From an uncultured Victivallales bacterium (GTDB lineage Bacteria; Verrucomicrobiota; Lentisphaeria; Victivallales; UBA1829), in contig CALXRI010000001.1 in assembly GCA_944390795.1 (NCBI GenBank), positions 62,001-126,000 on the forward strand: a stretch of 64,000 bases of DNA, read 5' to 3'. Below the pieces are notes generated by a model that was not told the origin of the DNA, made no database searches, and worked only from the letters and a program-made list of their open reading frames with translations. Below, one piece after another: positions 51,890 to 60,715 of this stretch. The position numbers and the translations under genes were made by a program. Every line of letters begins with the position of its first letter. The first letter of the stretch is position 1.

Positions 51890-53431
51890 ATGCTCACCAA
51901 AACCTATTCGGCGGCATTGACGGGAATCGATGCGCTGCCGCTGGAAGTGGAGGTCAACGCCTCGGGGCGCGGCGAGCAGGATTTCGTCTCCATTGTCGGA
52001 CTGCCCGATGCGGCGGTGCGGGAAAGCAGAGAGCGCATCCGCTCCGCCTTGTACTCCTGCGGGTACAATCATCCGTCCGGCGCAACCCTTGTCAACCTTG
52101 CGCCGGCGGACATGAAAAAGGAAGGCGCCGGATTCGACCTGCCGATTGCGCTCGGCCTGATTGCCGCAACCGGTCAGCTCGATCCCGCGCTTCTCTCCGA
52201 TGCAATGGCGGTCGGAGAGCTTGCTCTTGACGGCATGATCCGTCCCGTCCGCGGCGTTCTCCCGGTCGCATTGACGGCACGCGGCTTCAAGCGGATCACA
52301 AAACTGATCGTGCCCGCAAAAAATATTTCCGAAGCGGCCGTCGCCGCTTCCCGGCTGAAAGTTTATGCCGCAGGTTCCCTTCCGGAAGCGATTGCCGCAG
52401 TGAAGGGCGAAGCGCTGCCGTTGGACGCCTCCGCCGCGGAACAGCTTTTCGCTGAGCCGGACTGGGACAGCATTCCCGATTTTTCCGATGTGAAAGGCCA
52501 GACTTCCGCAAAACGCGCGCTCGAAATCGCGGCTGCGGGCGGTCATCATGTGTTGTTCGTCGGTCCTCCGGGAAGCGGAAAATCCATGCTGGCAAAACGC
52601 CTGCCGGGAATTCTTCCGCCGATGACGGAAAATGAAACGCTTGAAACCAGCAGAATTCACAGTATTCTCGGGCTTCTGCCGCCGGATTCGCCGCTGATGA
52701 AAACACGTCCCTTCCGTTCGCCGCACCACACCGTCAGCGACGCCGGACTCATCGGAGGCGGAACCAATCCGGGTCCGGGCGAAATCAGTCTCGCTCATAA
52801 CGGCGTTCTCTTTCTGGATGAACTGCCGGAATTCAAGCGCAGCGTGCTTGAAGTTCTCCGCCAGCCGATCGAAAGCGGCGTCGTGACGATTTCCCGCGCT
52901 TCAGGAACCTGCACCTTCCCTTCGCGCTTCATGCTGATCGCCGCCATGAACCCGTGTCCATGCGGGCACCTCGGCGACCGGCTTCATGTCTGCCGCTGCC
53001 GTCAGATGCAGATTCAGAACTACCGTGCCAGAATTTCAGGACCGCTTCTCGACAGAATCGATCTTCATGTGGAGCTCGCCGCACTGACCGATGACGAGCT
53101 GCTCGGCAAAAACTGTTCCGAAAGCAGCCGGACAATCCGAGAACGCGTCATTGCGGCGAGAAAAATCCAGACCGCGCGCTTCGCTTCCTCTTCCCGAATA
53201 ACCTGCAATGCACAGATGGAATCCGCGCACATTCTGAAATACTGCAAACTGGATCTCACCACGGAAACCATTCTGCGCCATGCGATTCATGAATTCGGAC
53301 TGAGCGCCCGCGCTTACGACCGCATTCTGCGGGTATCGCGCACGATTGCCGATCTTGCCGGAAGCGAAGAACTGAAACGGGAACATATTTTTGAAGCAAT
53401 CGGATATCGGGCGCTTGACCGCCGGAACTGA
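51890..53431 (+). CDS. YifB/ComM-type Mg-chelatase-like AAA+ ATPase
   Basis: 513 aa. N-terminal ChlI domain ([40 protein letters not shown]), Walker [10 protein letters not shown], Walker [12 protein letters not shown], sensor region [14 protein letters not shown] and a C-terminal Mg_chelatase domain. ComM-type helicases promote branch migration during recombination of incoming DNA; this is family knowledge. Typical length. It lies downstream of the ROK kinase with no obvious functional link. Confidence 0.93.
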   Translation: MLTKTYSAALTGIDALPLEVEVNASGRGEQDFVSIVGLPDAAVRESRERIRSALYSCGYNHPSGATLVNLAPADMKKEGAGFDLPIALGLIAATGQLDPALLSDAMAVGELALDGMIRPVRGVLPVALTARGFKRITKLIVPAKNISEAAVAASRLKVYAAGSLPEAIAAVKGEALPLDASAAEQLFAEPDWDSIPDFSDVKGQTSAKRALEIAAAGGHHVLFVGPPGSGKSMLAKRLPGILPPMTENETLETSRIHSILGLLPPDSPLMKTRPFRSPHHTVSDAGLIGGGTNPGPGEISLAHNGVLFLDELPEFKRSVLEVLRQPIESGVVTISRASGTCTFPSRFMLIAAMNPCPCGHLGDRLHVCRCRQMQIQNYRARISGPLLDRIDLHVELAALTDDELLGKNCSESSRTIRERVIAARKIQTARFASSSRITCNAQMESAHILKYCKLDLTTETILRHAIHEFGLSARAYDRILRVSRTIADLAGSEELKREHIFEAIGYRALDRRN

Positions 53432-53553
53432 TTTGAATTTTCAAAAGAATGGAGCAATTTCAAATTCAAAAGATGAATCCCATTCACAATCTTGTGCATC
53501 GCAGAAAAATTATCGTGGCAGCTCATTTTCAAACAGTATAAGGAGAAGAAAAG

Positions 53554-54396
53554 ATGTCCAGAATGAAAAACATGCACGTCCTGTTCGGAAGCATCCTGCT
53601 TCTGACCGCCTCTGCGCTTCCGGCACAGATCACAGTCAAAAACGGCGACAGGATTGCATTCCTCGGGGATTCAATCACGCAGCAGGGCAACGGTTCTTCC
53701 GGCTATCTCAACCTTGTCATGTCGGCGCTGGAAGCCAACGGAATCAAGGCTGTCAAGATTCCCGCCGGAATCAGCGGACACAAGTCCAATCAGATGCTGG
53801 CGCGCTTGGACCGCGACGTCATCCAGAAAAAGCCGCAGATCATGACGCTGAGCTGCGGTGTGAACGATGTCTGGCACGGCAAACGCGGCGTTTCGCTGGA
53901 AGACTACAAAAAGAACATCACGCAGATCGTGGACAAGGCGAAGGGAGCCGGAATCAAAGTCTACATCCTCACATCCACGATGATTACGGAAAATCCGGAA
54001 CACGCAAACAACAAAAAACTTGCCGCATACAATGATTTCCTGCGCACGCTTGCCAAGGAAAAATCCTGCACGCTTGTGGATCTGAATGCCGATATGCAGA
54101 AGCAGATTGCCGCCGTCAAGGCGAAACATCCGAAGATCAAAGGAAATCTCCTGACCGTGGACGGCGTTCACATGAATCCGCTTGGAAACATCATGATGGC
54201 AGAGGGCATTCTCCGGGCCTTCGGCTTGACTGACGTCCAGATCGCCAAAGCTGAAAACACATGGAACAGAAGATTTTTCAACCAGGGAATCGGCCTGAAC
54301 ATTGAAGAATACAAAGCGCTTTCCAGAAAAGCGTTTCAGGCAGACCAGTCCGTTCCGGATTATCTGAAGAGCCTGGTGAAAAAGGACATCCAGTAA
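53554..54396 (+). CDS. Secreted SGNH/GDSL hydrolase
   Basis: 280 aa with signal peptide (KNMHVLFGSILLLTASALPA). Block I is FLGDSITQQG with S40, block III GVNDVWHG, and the catalytic D203-H206 pair in VDGVHMNPLG. SGNH enzymes are esterases, often deacetylating plant polysaccharides. Single gene bounded by a strong terminator. Substrate not known; it is likely to act on acetylated polysaccharide in line with the other secreted enzymes of the window. Confidence 0.93.
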   Translation: MSRMKNMHVLFGSILLLTASALPAQITVKNGDRIAFLGDSITQQGNGSSGYLNLVMSALEANGIKAVKIPAGISGHKSNQMLARLDRDVIQKKPQIMTLSCGVNDVWHGKRGVSLEDYKKNITQIVDKAKGAGIKVYILTSTMITENPEHANNKKLAAYNDFLRTLAKEKSCTLVDLNADMQKQIAAVKAKHPKIKGNLLTVDGVHMNPLGNIMMAEGILRAFGLTDVQIAKAENTWNRRFFNQGIGLNIEEYKALSRKAFQADQSVPDYLKSLVKKDIQ

Positions 54397-54412
54397 AATA
54401 TGCCGCTCGCAA

Positions 54413-54437
54413 AACGGGGGGCTTTGCGCCCCCGCGT
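54413..54437. terminator. Bidirectional terminator between SGNH hydrolase and dsbD
   Basis: GC-rich hairpin: AACGGGGGGC pairs with GCCCCCGCGTT around a TTTGC-type loop. It is followed by TCTTAAATTTT on the plus strand and by GTTTT on the minus strand. Confidence 0.75.
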
Positions 54438-54465
54438 TCTTAAATTTTCTTACTAAAAAAAATGC

Positions 54466-54530
54466 TTCGTGCCATCCTTCCAGTCCTGTGGCGGCCAGCC
54501 GGAAATCCAGGGACTTTCATTCCTGCACAG
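54466..54530. repeat. Decayed copy of the hairpin repeat at the dsbD 3' end
   Basis: Shares CTTCCAGTCCTG and the GCGG-CCAGC linker with the copy at 63005, but the left arm of the first hairpin has changed and no full stem remains. It ends 4 bases from the dsbD stop. Confidence 0.35.
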
Positions 54531-54534
54531 CATT

Positions 54535-56112
54535 TCATTTCCCTGCCGCCCTGGCAATCACATAGGTCGGCAGACCGGAAACATCGAACTTCTTCAATAT
54601 GCTTTTCACATCCGGATTCGTCATGTCCGTTGCGTCGAATTTCACAAAGATGAATTGTTTCAATTCATTCTGAACCGCAGTATCCCGGAATGTGGTCTGA
54701 TCCATTGCCTTGCAGTTCTTGCACCATTCGGCATGAAAATCAAGAAATACGGGTTTTCCAGTGTCCGCCGATTCACGGAACGCATTGGTCAGAGCGTCCA
54801 TATTTTTTTCGACGTTTTCACGGCTCTCCGCAAGAGAAGCATAAATCGTGATCCCCATATAGCCATAGTAGAGGCCGACAAACATGATAATGCCGCCAAA
54901 CGCATATTTCACATATTTCATCCAGACGCCCGGTTTCGGCATGACGGAAAATCCCGCCGCCGCAATCGGCCATGGAAGTCCCATGCCGATACCGAGCACA
55001 AACGGAAGAATCAGGCCGATATGCTCGCCCGAATTGTACATTTTCGAAGCCTGAAGCAGAGCCGCCACCACGACCGGCGCGACACAGGCGCCCGCGAGAA
55101 CCGCCGCGACAACCCCCATCAGAAAAATGCCGATGATCTTTGCGCCGGACGGCATTTTGAATCCGGCGCCGTAACGGGAAAAGTCGATGAGAAAAACATC
55201 GAACAGCGAGAGGCCAAGCAGAAGAAAGATTATCGCGACAACCGCATTGAACCACCAGGTCGAGTCGATCACGCCGAAACTGGATCCGGTCAGCACCACG
55301 ATCAATCCCAGAATCCCGTATGCAAGAGCAATTCCGAGTCCGTAGACAAGCCCCTTGGACATGCCTGCAAGCCGATGTCCCTTTCCGGCATCCGCACCGA
55401 TAATTGCAAGATTGATCGGAATCATCGGGAGCACGCAAGGCGTCAGATTCAGGGCAATCCCCCCAAGAAAGGTCAGAAGCAGAATCAGTAAAAAACTTTT
55501 ATCCGCAAAACTCAGGAACATTGCGCTTTTTTCGCCTTTCAGAAAGGAAAGAAACATATCCGACGCCATATAACCGGATTCCATGCGGAGAATTTCAAAT
55601 GCGGGAAAATCCGTCGGATTCTTCCCTGTTTCCGTTTCGGTATGAAGCGCTTCCTTCTCCGTCAGTGGAACCGGTGTATTGGACGGAGCAAATTCCGGAA
55701 GCGTATATTCCCTGCTTTCCGGAAAAAAACAGGTCGGCTCGGAATCTTTTGTTGCTTCGGAACAGCCCTGCCATGACAACTTGAGCGTCAGGGGAAAGTC
55801 TTTTTGCTTGATTGGGAAAACCCACTGAAAAGTGGCCGGACCTCGGAACACATCATTTTTACCGAATATTTTATCCTCATAGGAAATGCCTGCGGGTTTT
55901 TTCAGCGGCGTCAGTTCTTTTCCGGCGAAGAAAAGAGCGGCGTTTGTGACATTTTCATACAAATGAAAATGTTCCTTGACGGATACGGTCACAGTGAGTT
56001 CAGTCTTACCCATAGTGTAAGACCATTGAAATGCGTCAGACGCATCCGTCCCCGAAAGATGGAAAAGAATACATAAAACTGAGCATAAAAGAAGATTCCG
56101 AATGACTTTCAT
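54535..56112 (-). CDS. dsbD: Thiol:disulfide interchange protein DsbD, short C terminus
   Basis: Carries reducing power across the membrane to periplasmic thiol proteins. 525 aa with signal peptide (MKVIRNLLLCSVLCILFHLS). The N-terminal DsbD alpha domain has KLSWQGCSE ... CFFPESREY. The eight-helix transmembrane part has the paired cysteines in NLTPCVLPMIP and AGACVAPVVV. The C-terminal thioredoxin-like domain has EWCKNCKAMDQTTF. The protein stops after GLPTYVIARAAGK, about 25 residues earlier than usual, exactly where a degraded repeat element lies, so the end may have been lost. Function may still be kept because the active site is intact. Confidence 0.9.
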   Translation of the reverse strand: MKVIRNLLLCSVLCILFHLSGTDASDAFQWSYTMGKTELTVTVSVKEHFHLYENVTNAALFFAGKELTPLKKPAGISYEDKIFGKNDVFRGPATFQWVFPIKQKDFPLTLKLSWQGCSEATKDSEPTCFFPESREYTLPEFAPSNTPVPLTEKEALHTETETGKNPTDFPAFEILRMESGYMASDMFLSFLKGEKSAMFLSFADKSFLLILLLTFLGGIALNLTPCVLPMIPINLAIIGADAGKGHRLAGMSKGLVYGLGIALAYGILGLIVVLTGSSFGVIDSTWWFNAVVAIIFLLLGLSLFDVFLIDFSRYGAGFKMPSGAKIIGIFLMGVVAAVLAGACVAPVVVAALLQASKMYNSGEHIGLILPFVLGIGMGLPWPIAAAGFSVMPKPGVWMKYVKYAFGGIIMFVGLYYGYMGITIYASLAESRENVEKNMDALTNAFRESADTGKPVFLDFHAEWCKNCKAMDQTTFRDTAVQNELKQFIFVKFDATDMTNPDVKSILKKFDVSGLPTYVIARAAGK

Positions 56113-56500
56113 AAATTTTTCCCCCTTCTTAAAAAATAAAAATCGCGCGTGAAGCTGCGTAAATCAAAAAAATAATTTGCATGGCAAATTATGATTCGTG
56201 CAGGACTTGCAGTCCTGCCGCGGTCCAGCTGCGCAAGCTGGTCGCGCAACGCGCGAAATTAATAAAAATTGCGCGCGAAGCTGCGCAAATCAAAAACTTT
56301 TCAGAACGTGAGGGCTCCGCGCCCTCACACTCCGCGGCAGGTGTGAGACACCTGCACCCGGCAAGCAGGCTTGCCGTCTTTTTTATGATAAGTTTTTATT
56401 TTTTTCAGAACGTGAGGGCTCCGCGCCCTCACACTCCGCGGCAGGTGTGAGACACCTGCACCCGGCAAGCAGGCTTGCCGTCTTTTTTATGATAAGTTTT
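56113..56500. repeat. 388-bp gap packed with palindromic repeats
   Basis: Gap between aminotransferase and dsbD. From left: two similar AT/GC segments (56138-56165 and 56262-56295, with GAAGCTGCGCAAATCAAAA-like text), the hairpin unit at 56200-56241, and the start of the tandem 104-bp repeat. No supported ORF. The short ORF across it is caused by the repeats. Confidence 0.7.
56200..56241. repeat. Two-hairpin repeat unit, copy at 56.2 kb
   Basis: GCAGGACT-TGC-AGTCCTGC (56200-56218) then CCAGCT-GCGCA-AGCTGG (56225-56241), joined by CGCGGT. The copy at 63005 is nearly identical. The second hairpin also occurs on the opposite strand at 45540 with compensatory changes. Confidence 0.7.
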
Positions 56501-56505
56501 TTATT
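56298..56505. repeat. Tandem pair of 104-bp three-hairpin repeats
   Basis: Each copy has GTGAGGGC-TCCGC-GCCCTCAC, GCAGGTGT-GAG-ACACCTGC and CGGCAAGC-AG-GCTTGCCG, then TCTTTTTTATGATAAG and an A/T tract. Copy 1 hairpins are at 56308-56328, 56337-56355 and 56359-56376; copy 2 is offset by 104. The last hairpin with its T-run would end plus-strand transcription. The second copy runs across the aminotransferase stop codon. Confidence 0.85.
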
Positions 56506-57715
56506 TTTTCTTTTTTAAATCGCGCAGGAATTCTTCCATCTTATCCATAGCCTCCTTGATGCCCTCCATCGAAGTGGCATAGGAACACCGGATGAATCCC
56601 TCTCCACATGCGCCGAACGCCGTCCCCGGAACCACGGCAACTTTCTTCTCCATCAGAAGTTTCACGGCAAAATCCTTCGATGACAATCCGCTCGACGTAA
56701 TGTTCGGAAATACGTAAAAAGCCCCCTCGGGAAGGAAACACTTCAAACCCATTTCATTCAATCGTTTCACAATCACGTTGCGGCGATCACGGTATTCCGC
56801 CTTCATCGCAAGCATGTCTTTTCTGCCGCTGCGCAACGCCTCAAGAGCCGCCTCCTGCGCCATGATCGGCGCACAAAGCATGGAATACTGATGAATCTTC
56901 ATCATCGCGTCAATCAATTCCGCGGGTCCGCACGCATAACCGAGGCGGAAACCGGTCATCGCAAAAGCCTTGGAGAAACCATGCAGAAAAATGGTGCGCT
57001 CCTTCATGCCCGGAAACGTTGCGATGGAAGGAGTCTTTTCCCCATAGGTCAATTCCGTATATATATGGTCGGCAAGGACAACAAGATTGTGACGCACGGC
57101 AATCCTTGCAATTTTTTCCGTCTGTTCATAACTCAGTGTCGCTCCAGTCGGATTACAGGGAAAATTCAGAAGAATCGCCTTTGTCCGCGGCGTGACAGCT
57201 TTTTCAAGGTCGGCAGGATCCAGCGCAAAATCATTTTTTTCATAGGTGTTGACGGCAACCGGAACACCGTGCGCCATCCGGATTTCCGGACTGTATGAAA
57301 CATAACAGGGCTCATGATAAATCACTTCGTCCCCGGGACTGGTGATCGCACGGATCGCCAGATCAAGCGCTTCGCTCACGCCGACCGTCACGATACACTC
57401 GTGCTGCGGATCATAATCCAGATCATAATCGCTCGTCATGTATCCGCAGATCGCCTTGCGCAGTGAAAGAAGCCCGAGGTTTGATGTATAATGCGTCTTT
57501 CCGCTTTCCAGCGAATAGATAGCACTTTCGCGGATATTCCACGGCGTAACGAAATCCGGTTCCCCGATTCCCAGCGAAATCACGTCATCCATGGAATTGA
57601 CGAGTTCAAAAAAATCGCGGATGCCGCTTTTCGGCAATACGGCGATATGAGGCGCCACAAAAGAATTTTCCGTGTTTTCCTTTTTATTGTTATGGCGTGA
57701 TCTTGAGCCGTTCAT
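56501..57715 (-). CDS. PLP-dependent class I/II aminotransferase
   Basis: 404 aa. Fold type I motifs: ISLGIGEPDFVTPWNIR, HYTSNLGLLSLRKAI, LLNFPCNPTGATLS (binding of the cofactor ring) and the Schiff-base Lys in FLHGFSKAFAMTGFRLGYAC. The family includes aspartate, alanine and aromatic aminotransferases; substrate not decided. The gene begins inside the end of the Lrp-type regulator gene (26-base overlap), so the pair is translationally coupled and the regulator probably controls amino-acid use. The C-terminal KKKK tail is coded by the A/T tract of the adjacent repeat. Confidence 0.92.
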   Translation of the reverse strand: MNGSRSRHNNKKENTENSFVAPHIAVLPKSGIRDFFELVNSMDDVISLGIGEPDFVTPWNIRESAIYSLESGKTHYTSNLGLLSLRKAICGYMTSDYDLDYDPQHECIVTVGVSEALDLAIRAITSPGDEVIYHEPCYVSYSPEIRMAHGVPVAVNTYEKNDFALDPADLEKAVTPRTKAILLNFPCNPTGATLSYEQTEKIARIAVRHNLVVLADHIYTELTYGEKTPSIATFPGMKERTIFLHGFSKAFAMTGFRLGYACGPAELIDAMMKIHQYSMLCAPIMAQEAALEALRSGRKDMLAMKAEYRDRRNVIVKRLNEMGLKCFLPEGAFYVFPNITSSGLSSKDFAVKLLMEKKVAVVPGTAFGACGEGFIRCSYATSMEGIKEAMDKMEEFLRDLKKKK

Positions 57716-58196
57716 GATCTTCTTCCTCCTGCATCAGCTTGCCTGATTCCTTGTATTTCTTCAGTAAAAAATGAGTGGACGTGGACAATACGCCGTCAAT
57801 GGTTGCCAGTCTGCTTGCAACGAACTGCGCCACGTCATTGAGACTTTCCCCCTTGATTTCCAGCTGGAGATCGAAATTTCCGCCCGACATCAGATAAAGA
57901 GCGGAAACCTGGGAAAACTTGCTGAGTCTTCGCGCGATTTTATCAAATCCGCCCTCACGCTCCGGACGGATCTTAACTTCGATGATAGCCTTTACGGCAC
58001 TTTCCGGCAGTTCCGAATCATCAAAAACGGCACGATAGCCGATAATCACATTTTCCGTCTCCAGTTTCCGGATTTCCGCCTGCACGTCTTTCACCGGAAC
58101 GTCAATTCTGTCGGAAATATCCTTCGCCGTAAGACGCCCATCCTCGCCGAGAAGCCGGAGAATGTTTCTTCTCAATTCGTTTCTGTTCATTTGCAT
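57690..58196 (-). CDS. Lrp/AsnC-family regulator
   Basis: 168 aa. N-terminal helix-turn-helix RRNILRLLGEDGRLTAKDIS and DRIDVPVKDVQAEIRKLE, then the RAM/AsnC ligand domain (AVKAIIEVKIRPEREGGFDK, VSALYLMSGGNFDLQLEIKG, TIDGVLSTSTHFLLKKYK). Lrp-type proteins respond to amino acids. Directly upstream of and overlapping the aminotransferase gene, its likely target. The start ATG lies 38 bases from the cdsA stop. Confidence 0.93.
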   Translation of the reverse strand: MQMNRNELRRNILRLLGEDGRLTAKDISDRIDVPVKDVQAEIRKLETENVIIGYRAVFDDSELPESAVKAIIEVKIRPEREGGFDKIARRLSKFSQVSALYLMSGGNFDLQLEIKGESLNDVAQFVASRLATIDGVLSTSTHFLLKKYKESGKLMQEEEDHERLKITP

Positions 58197-58233
58197 GCTC
58201 CGTTATAATACGTTAAAGGATTATAAATATGCC

Positions 58234-59127
58234 TCAAATTCGGAAAAATTCAAGATTGAAATTCTGTTCCAGAATCAGCAAAATATAAAAAATCGGCGCG
58301 GTCATCATCGGACTGTCAACCAGATCGTAAATTCCGCCGATCCCGGGAATCGTATGCCCGGAATCCTTGACTTTGCAGGCCCGTTTCAGGGCGGATTCAG
58401 CCAGATCGCCCGCCATGCCGCCGAAAAAGAACAAGATGCCGGTCACAACCGCGGAGGTCACGGAAACAACAAACCCTGTTTTCCAGTGAAAAAACAGACA
58501 CAGCAGAATCGTGAAAAACAGTCCGCCGGCCGCGCCTTCATAGGATTTTCCCGGACTGATGGACGGAATCATCTTGTGATTTCCGCCGGGCAGGAGCTTA
58601 TTGGAAAGAGTTCCCGTCACATAAGCGCCGATGTCCCCTGTCTTCGTCGCCAGAATGAAGAAAAGAAACAGAATGTTGAAGGAATATTTTTCTTCTGAAA
58701 CAATCAACTGTCTTCCATAGATATAAATGTTGATAATGAAAAAAATCGGGATGATGAACAGGAAAAATGCGGCAAAAGTATGAAACAGCTTCTTCAGTTT
58801 CATTTCCGAATTTTTTACACCAAGCAGAAACAGCAGCGCAAGAATGGGCAGAATGGCCAGCATGAGGCAAAAAGCCAGCAACTGATATTTACTGTTGTAA
58901 AACAGAAAAATACAACCGGCAAGGGCAGTATTGAAAATGCAGAGCGGATACAGAAAAGTTTCCATACCGATATTTCTGAGCATGGCGCAAAGCTCCTTTG
59001 TCACGAAAAACGAAAGAAACAGTGCAAGCAGAACAAATATGGAACGTCCGATCAGGTTGTTCAGAAAAATGGAAGCGCCGAACAGCGCAAGCAGAACAAC
59101 CGTGCTGCAAAGTCTGGGAATGAACAT
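58234..59127 (-). CDS. cdsA: Phosphatidate cytidylyltransferase
   Basis: Makes CDP-diacylglycerol from phosphatidate and CTP in the membrane. 297 aa with about eight hydrophobic segments (for example FIPRLCSTVVLLALFGASIF). The C-terminal signature is KRACKVKDSGHTIPGIGGIY-DLVD. The usual form of this motif is K-D-S-G ... P-G-H-G-G-x-x-D-R-x-D; here the His is Ile and the Arg is Leu, while K, D, S and the last D are kept. It overlaps uppS by 1 base, as in the common uppS-cdsA gene pair. Confidence 0.9.
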   Translation of the reverse strand: MFIPRLCSTVVLLALFGASIFLNNLIGRSIFVLLALFLSFFVTKELCAMLRNIGMETFLYPLCIFNTALAGCIFLFYNSKYQLLAFCLMLAILPILALLFLLGVKNSEMKLKKLFHTFAAFFLFIIPIFFIINIYIYGRQLIVSEEKYSFNILFLFFILATKTGDIGAYVTGTLSNKLLPGGNHKMIPSISPGKSYEGAAGGLFFTILLCLFFHWKTGFVVSVTSAVVTGILFFFGGMAGDLAESALKRACKVKDSGHTIPGIGGIYDLVDSPMMTAPIFYILLILEQNFNLEFFRI

Positions 59128-59846
59128 TACTTTCTACCTCCGAATCTTCTGTTTCTCGTTCCGTATGCGGCAATCGCCTTTTCCAGTTCCGCCTTGTCGA
59201 AATCCGGCCACAGCGTGTCCGTCACATAAATTTCCGAATAGGAAAGTTCCCAGAGCAGGAAATTGCTCAGCCGGAGTTCTCCGCTCGTCCGGATCAGAAG
59301 ATCGGGATCGGGAATTTCCGGAAGATACAGATTTTCCGCAAAAAGCGTTTCGTCAATCTCATCCGGATGCAGGGTTCCGGCGGCGACTTCGGATGCGATC
59401 TTCTTCGCGGCATCGACGATTTCGGCGCGGCCGCCGTAATTCAACGCAAGAATCAGTGTGCCGCGCGTATTCGATGCAGTTTTTGCAATCGCAAGTTTCA
59501 GGCGTTCCCGGGATTTTTCAGGAAGTCCGTCAATCCGCCCCGTGGCAAGAAGGCGCACTCCTTTTTCAATCATGACGGAAAGATTTGCATCAATGAATTC
59601 GCAGAGGAGCTCCATCAATGCGTCCACTTCCTCTTTGGAACGCTTCCAGTTTTCGGTGCTGAACGCATAAAGCGTCACATATTCTATTCCGGTATCGGCA
59701 AGATTTTCGACCAGCTGCTTTACTGCAAACGCTCCCTTGCGGTGGCCTTCCACGCGTTCAACGCCGTGGCGCGCGGCCCAGCGTCCGTTGCCGTCCATAA
59801 TGATGGCGACATGACGCGGAACACGCGTTTCAGTTTCCGTTTCCAT
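59127..59846 (-). CDS. uppS: Isoprenyl transferase (undecaprenyl diphosphate synthase)
   Basis: Builds the C55 lipid carrier for cell-wall and surface polysaccharide synthesis. 239 aa. Motifs: AIIMDGNGRWAARHG with catalytic Asp, EGHRKGAFAVKQLVE, TLYAFSTENWKRSKEEVDAL, and LIRTSGELRLSNFLLWELSY with EIYVTDTLWPDF. Typical length. It overlaps the SIS gene by 17 bases and cdsA by 1 base, forming a minus-strand operon pointing away from dnaN. Confidence 0.96.
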   Translation of the reverse strand: METETETRVPRHVAIIMDGNGRWAARHGVERVEGHRKGAFAVKQLVENLADTGIEYVTLYAFSTENWKRSKEEVDALMELLCEFIDANLSVMIEKGVRLLATGRIDGLPEKSRERLKLAIAKTASNTRGTLILALNYGGRAEIVDAAKKIASEVAAGTLHPDEIDETLFAENLYLPEIPDPDLLIRTSGELRLSNFLLWELSYSEIYVTDTLWPDFDKAELEKAIAAYGTRNRRFGGRK

Positions 59847-60483
59847 AGAAGGCCTCCTCGAGCATCAGGCAGAGACAATGGTACATCGGCAGGTGATACT
59901 CCTGCACCACATAGGTCTCCCTTGAGGGCGCATGAATCACGCAGTCCGCGAACGCTTCGCAGATTCCGTGATTTTCGCCGGTAAAGAGGATGGTCTTGAT
60001 TTTCTTCACGCGGGCAACCTGAAACGCGTTATAAATATTTTTCGCATTTCCGGAAGTGCTCAGTCCGATCAGCGCATCACCTTCGCGGCCCATCACGAAA
60101 AGCTGCTGGGCATAAGTCATCAGGGGATCGACGTCATTGACGTAGGCGCTGGAAAGCGCCGGATGAGAAAGAAGCGAAACGGCGCGCAATCCCATTTGAA
60201 GTTTGTCTGCAAGTTCTTCATTTCCAAGAATATTTCGAAAATCTTCCCGGATTGCGTCACGGACAGGCCGCTTCATTTTGAATCCTTTCATCAGTTCCCC
60301 GACGATATGTTCGGAATCGGATGCGCTGCCACCATTTCCGCAAACAAAAAGAATTCTGTCATTGAAAAAACAATTTTTTAGTATAGAATATGCTATGATG
60401 AGTTTTTCGGATGCCTGTTCCAGATCCGGATATCTCTTCAGAAGCTCTTTGACGTGTCGTTGCGTTATACTGTCATTAACCAT
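59830..60483 (-). CDS. SIS-domain protein, phosphoheptose isomerase (GmhA)-like
   Basis: 217 aa, one SIS domain. ILFVCGNGGSASDSEHIVGE and GLSTSGNAKNIYNAFQVARV are the GmhA-type phosphosugar-binding strands; the C-terminal part has QEYHLPMYHCLCLMLEEAF. GmhA interconverts sedoheptulose-7-phosphate and heptose-7-phosphate for lipopolysaccharide, but related SIS proteins do other jobs and no other heptose genes are present. First gene of the SIS-uppS-cdsA run; its start codon lies at the edge of the candidate origin. Confidence 0.85.
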   Translation of the reverse strand: MVNDSITQRHVKELLKRYPDLEQASEKLIIAYSILKNCFFNDRILFVCGNGGSASDSEHIVGELMKGFKMKRPVRDAIREDFRNILGNEELADKLQMGLRAVSLLSHPALSSAYVNDVDPLMTYAQQLFVMGREGDALIGLSTSGNAKNIYNAFQVARVKKIKTILFTGENHGICEAFADCVIHAPSRETYVVQEYHLPMYHCLCLMLEEAFYGNGN

Positions 60484-60620
60484 GTTGACAACCCTGTTGA
60501 AAATTGGTTCAGCAAATCTTGAAAACTTTCAGGATGTAAATAGAACACCATTTTTCAACAAAATCAAAACATTTTCTCAACAAGTTGGAAAATATTTCAT
60601 TCGAGTCTGTTTTTTCAACT
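60483..60620. other. Candidate replication origin: cluster of TTTTCAACA-like 9-mers
   Basis: AT-rich gap between divergent SIS and dnaN genes. TTTTCAACA or one-mismatch forms at 60483-60491(-), 60495-60503(-), 60517-60525(-), 60552-60560(+), 60574-60582(+) and 60612-60620(+). Two pairs are spaced exactly 22 bases. The 9-mer differs by one base from TTTTCCACA, a DnaA-box form. Origins often sit next to dnaN, with genes pointing away on both sides as here. dnaA is not in the window. Confidence 0.4.
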
Positions 60621-60715
60621 TGTAAACATTGGTGACAGCTATAATAGTAATGATAAAACAGGAAAGAGGTAATAGATCAATAATCAACATACATACAGCA
60701 AAGTCGAGGAATGCA

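Noticed and set aside
56298-56505. Tandem repeat considered as a CRISPR array
   Set aside because: Only two copies, contiguous without spacers, each made of three different palindromes; no cas genes.
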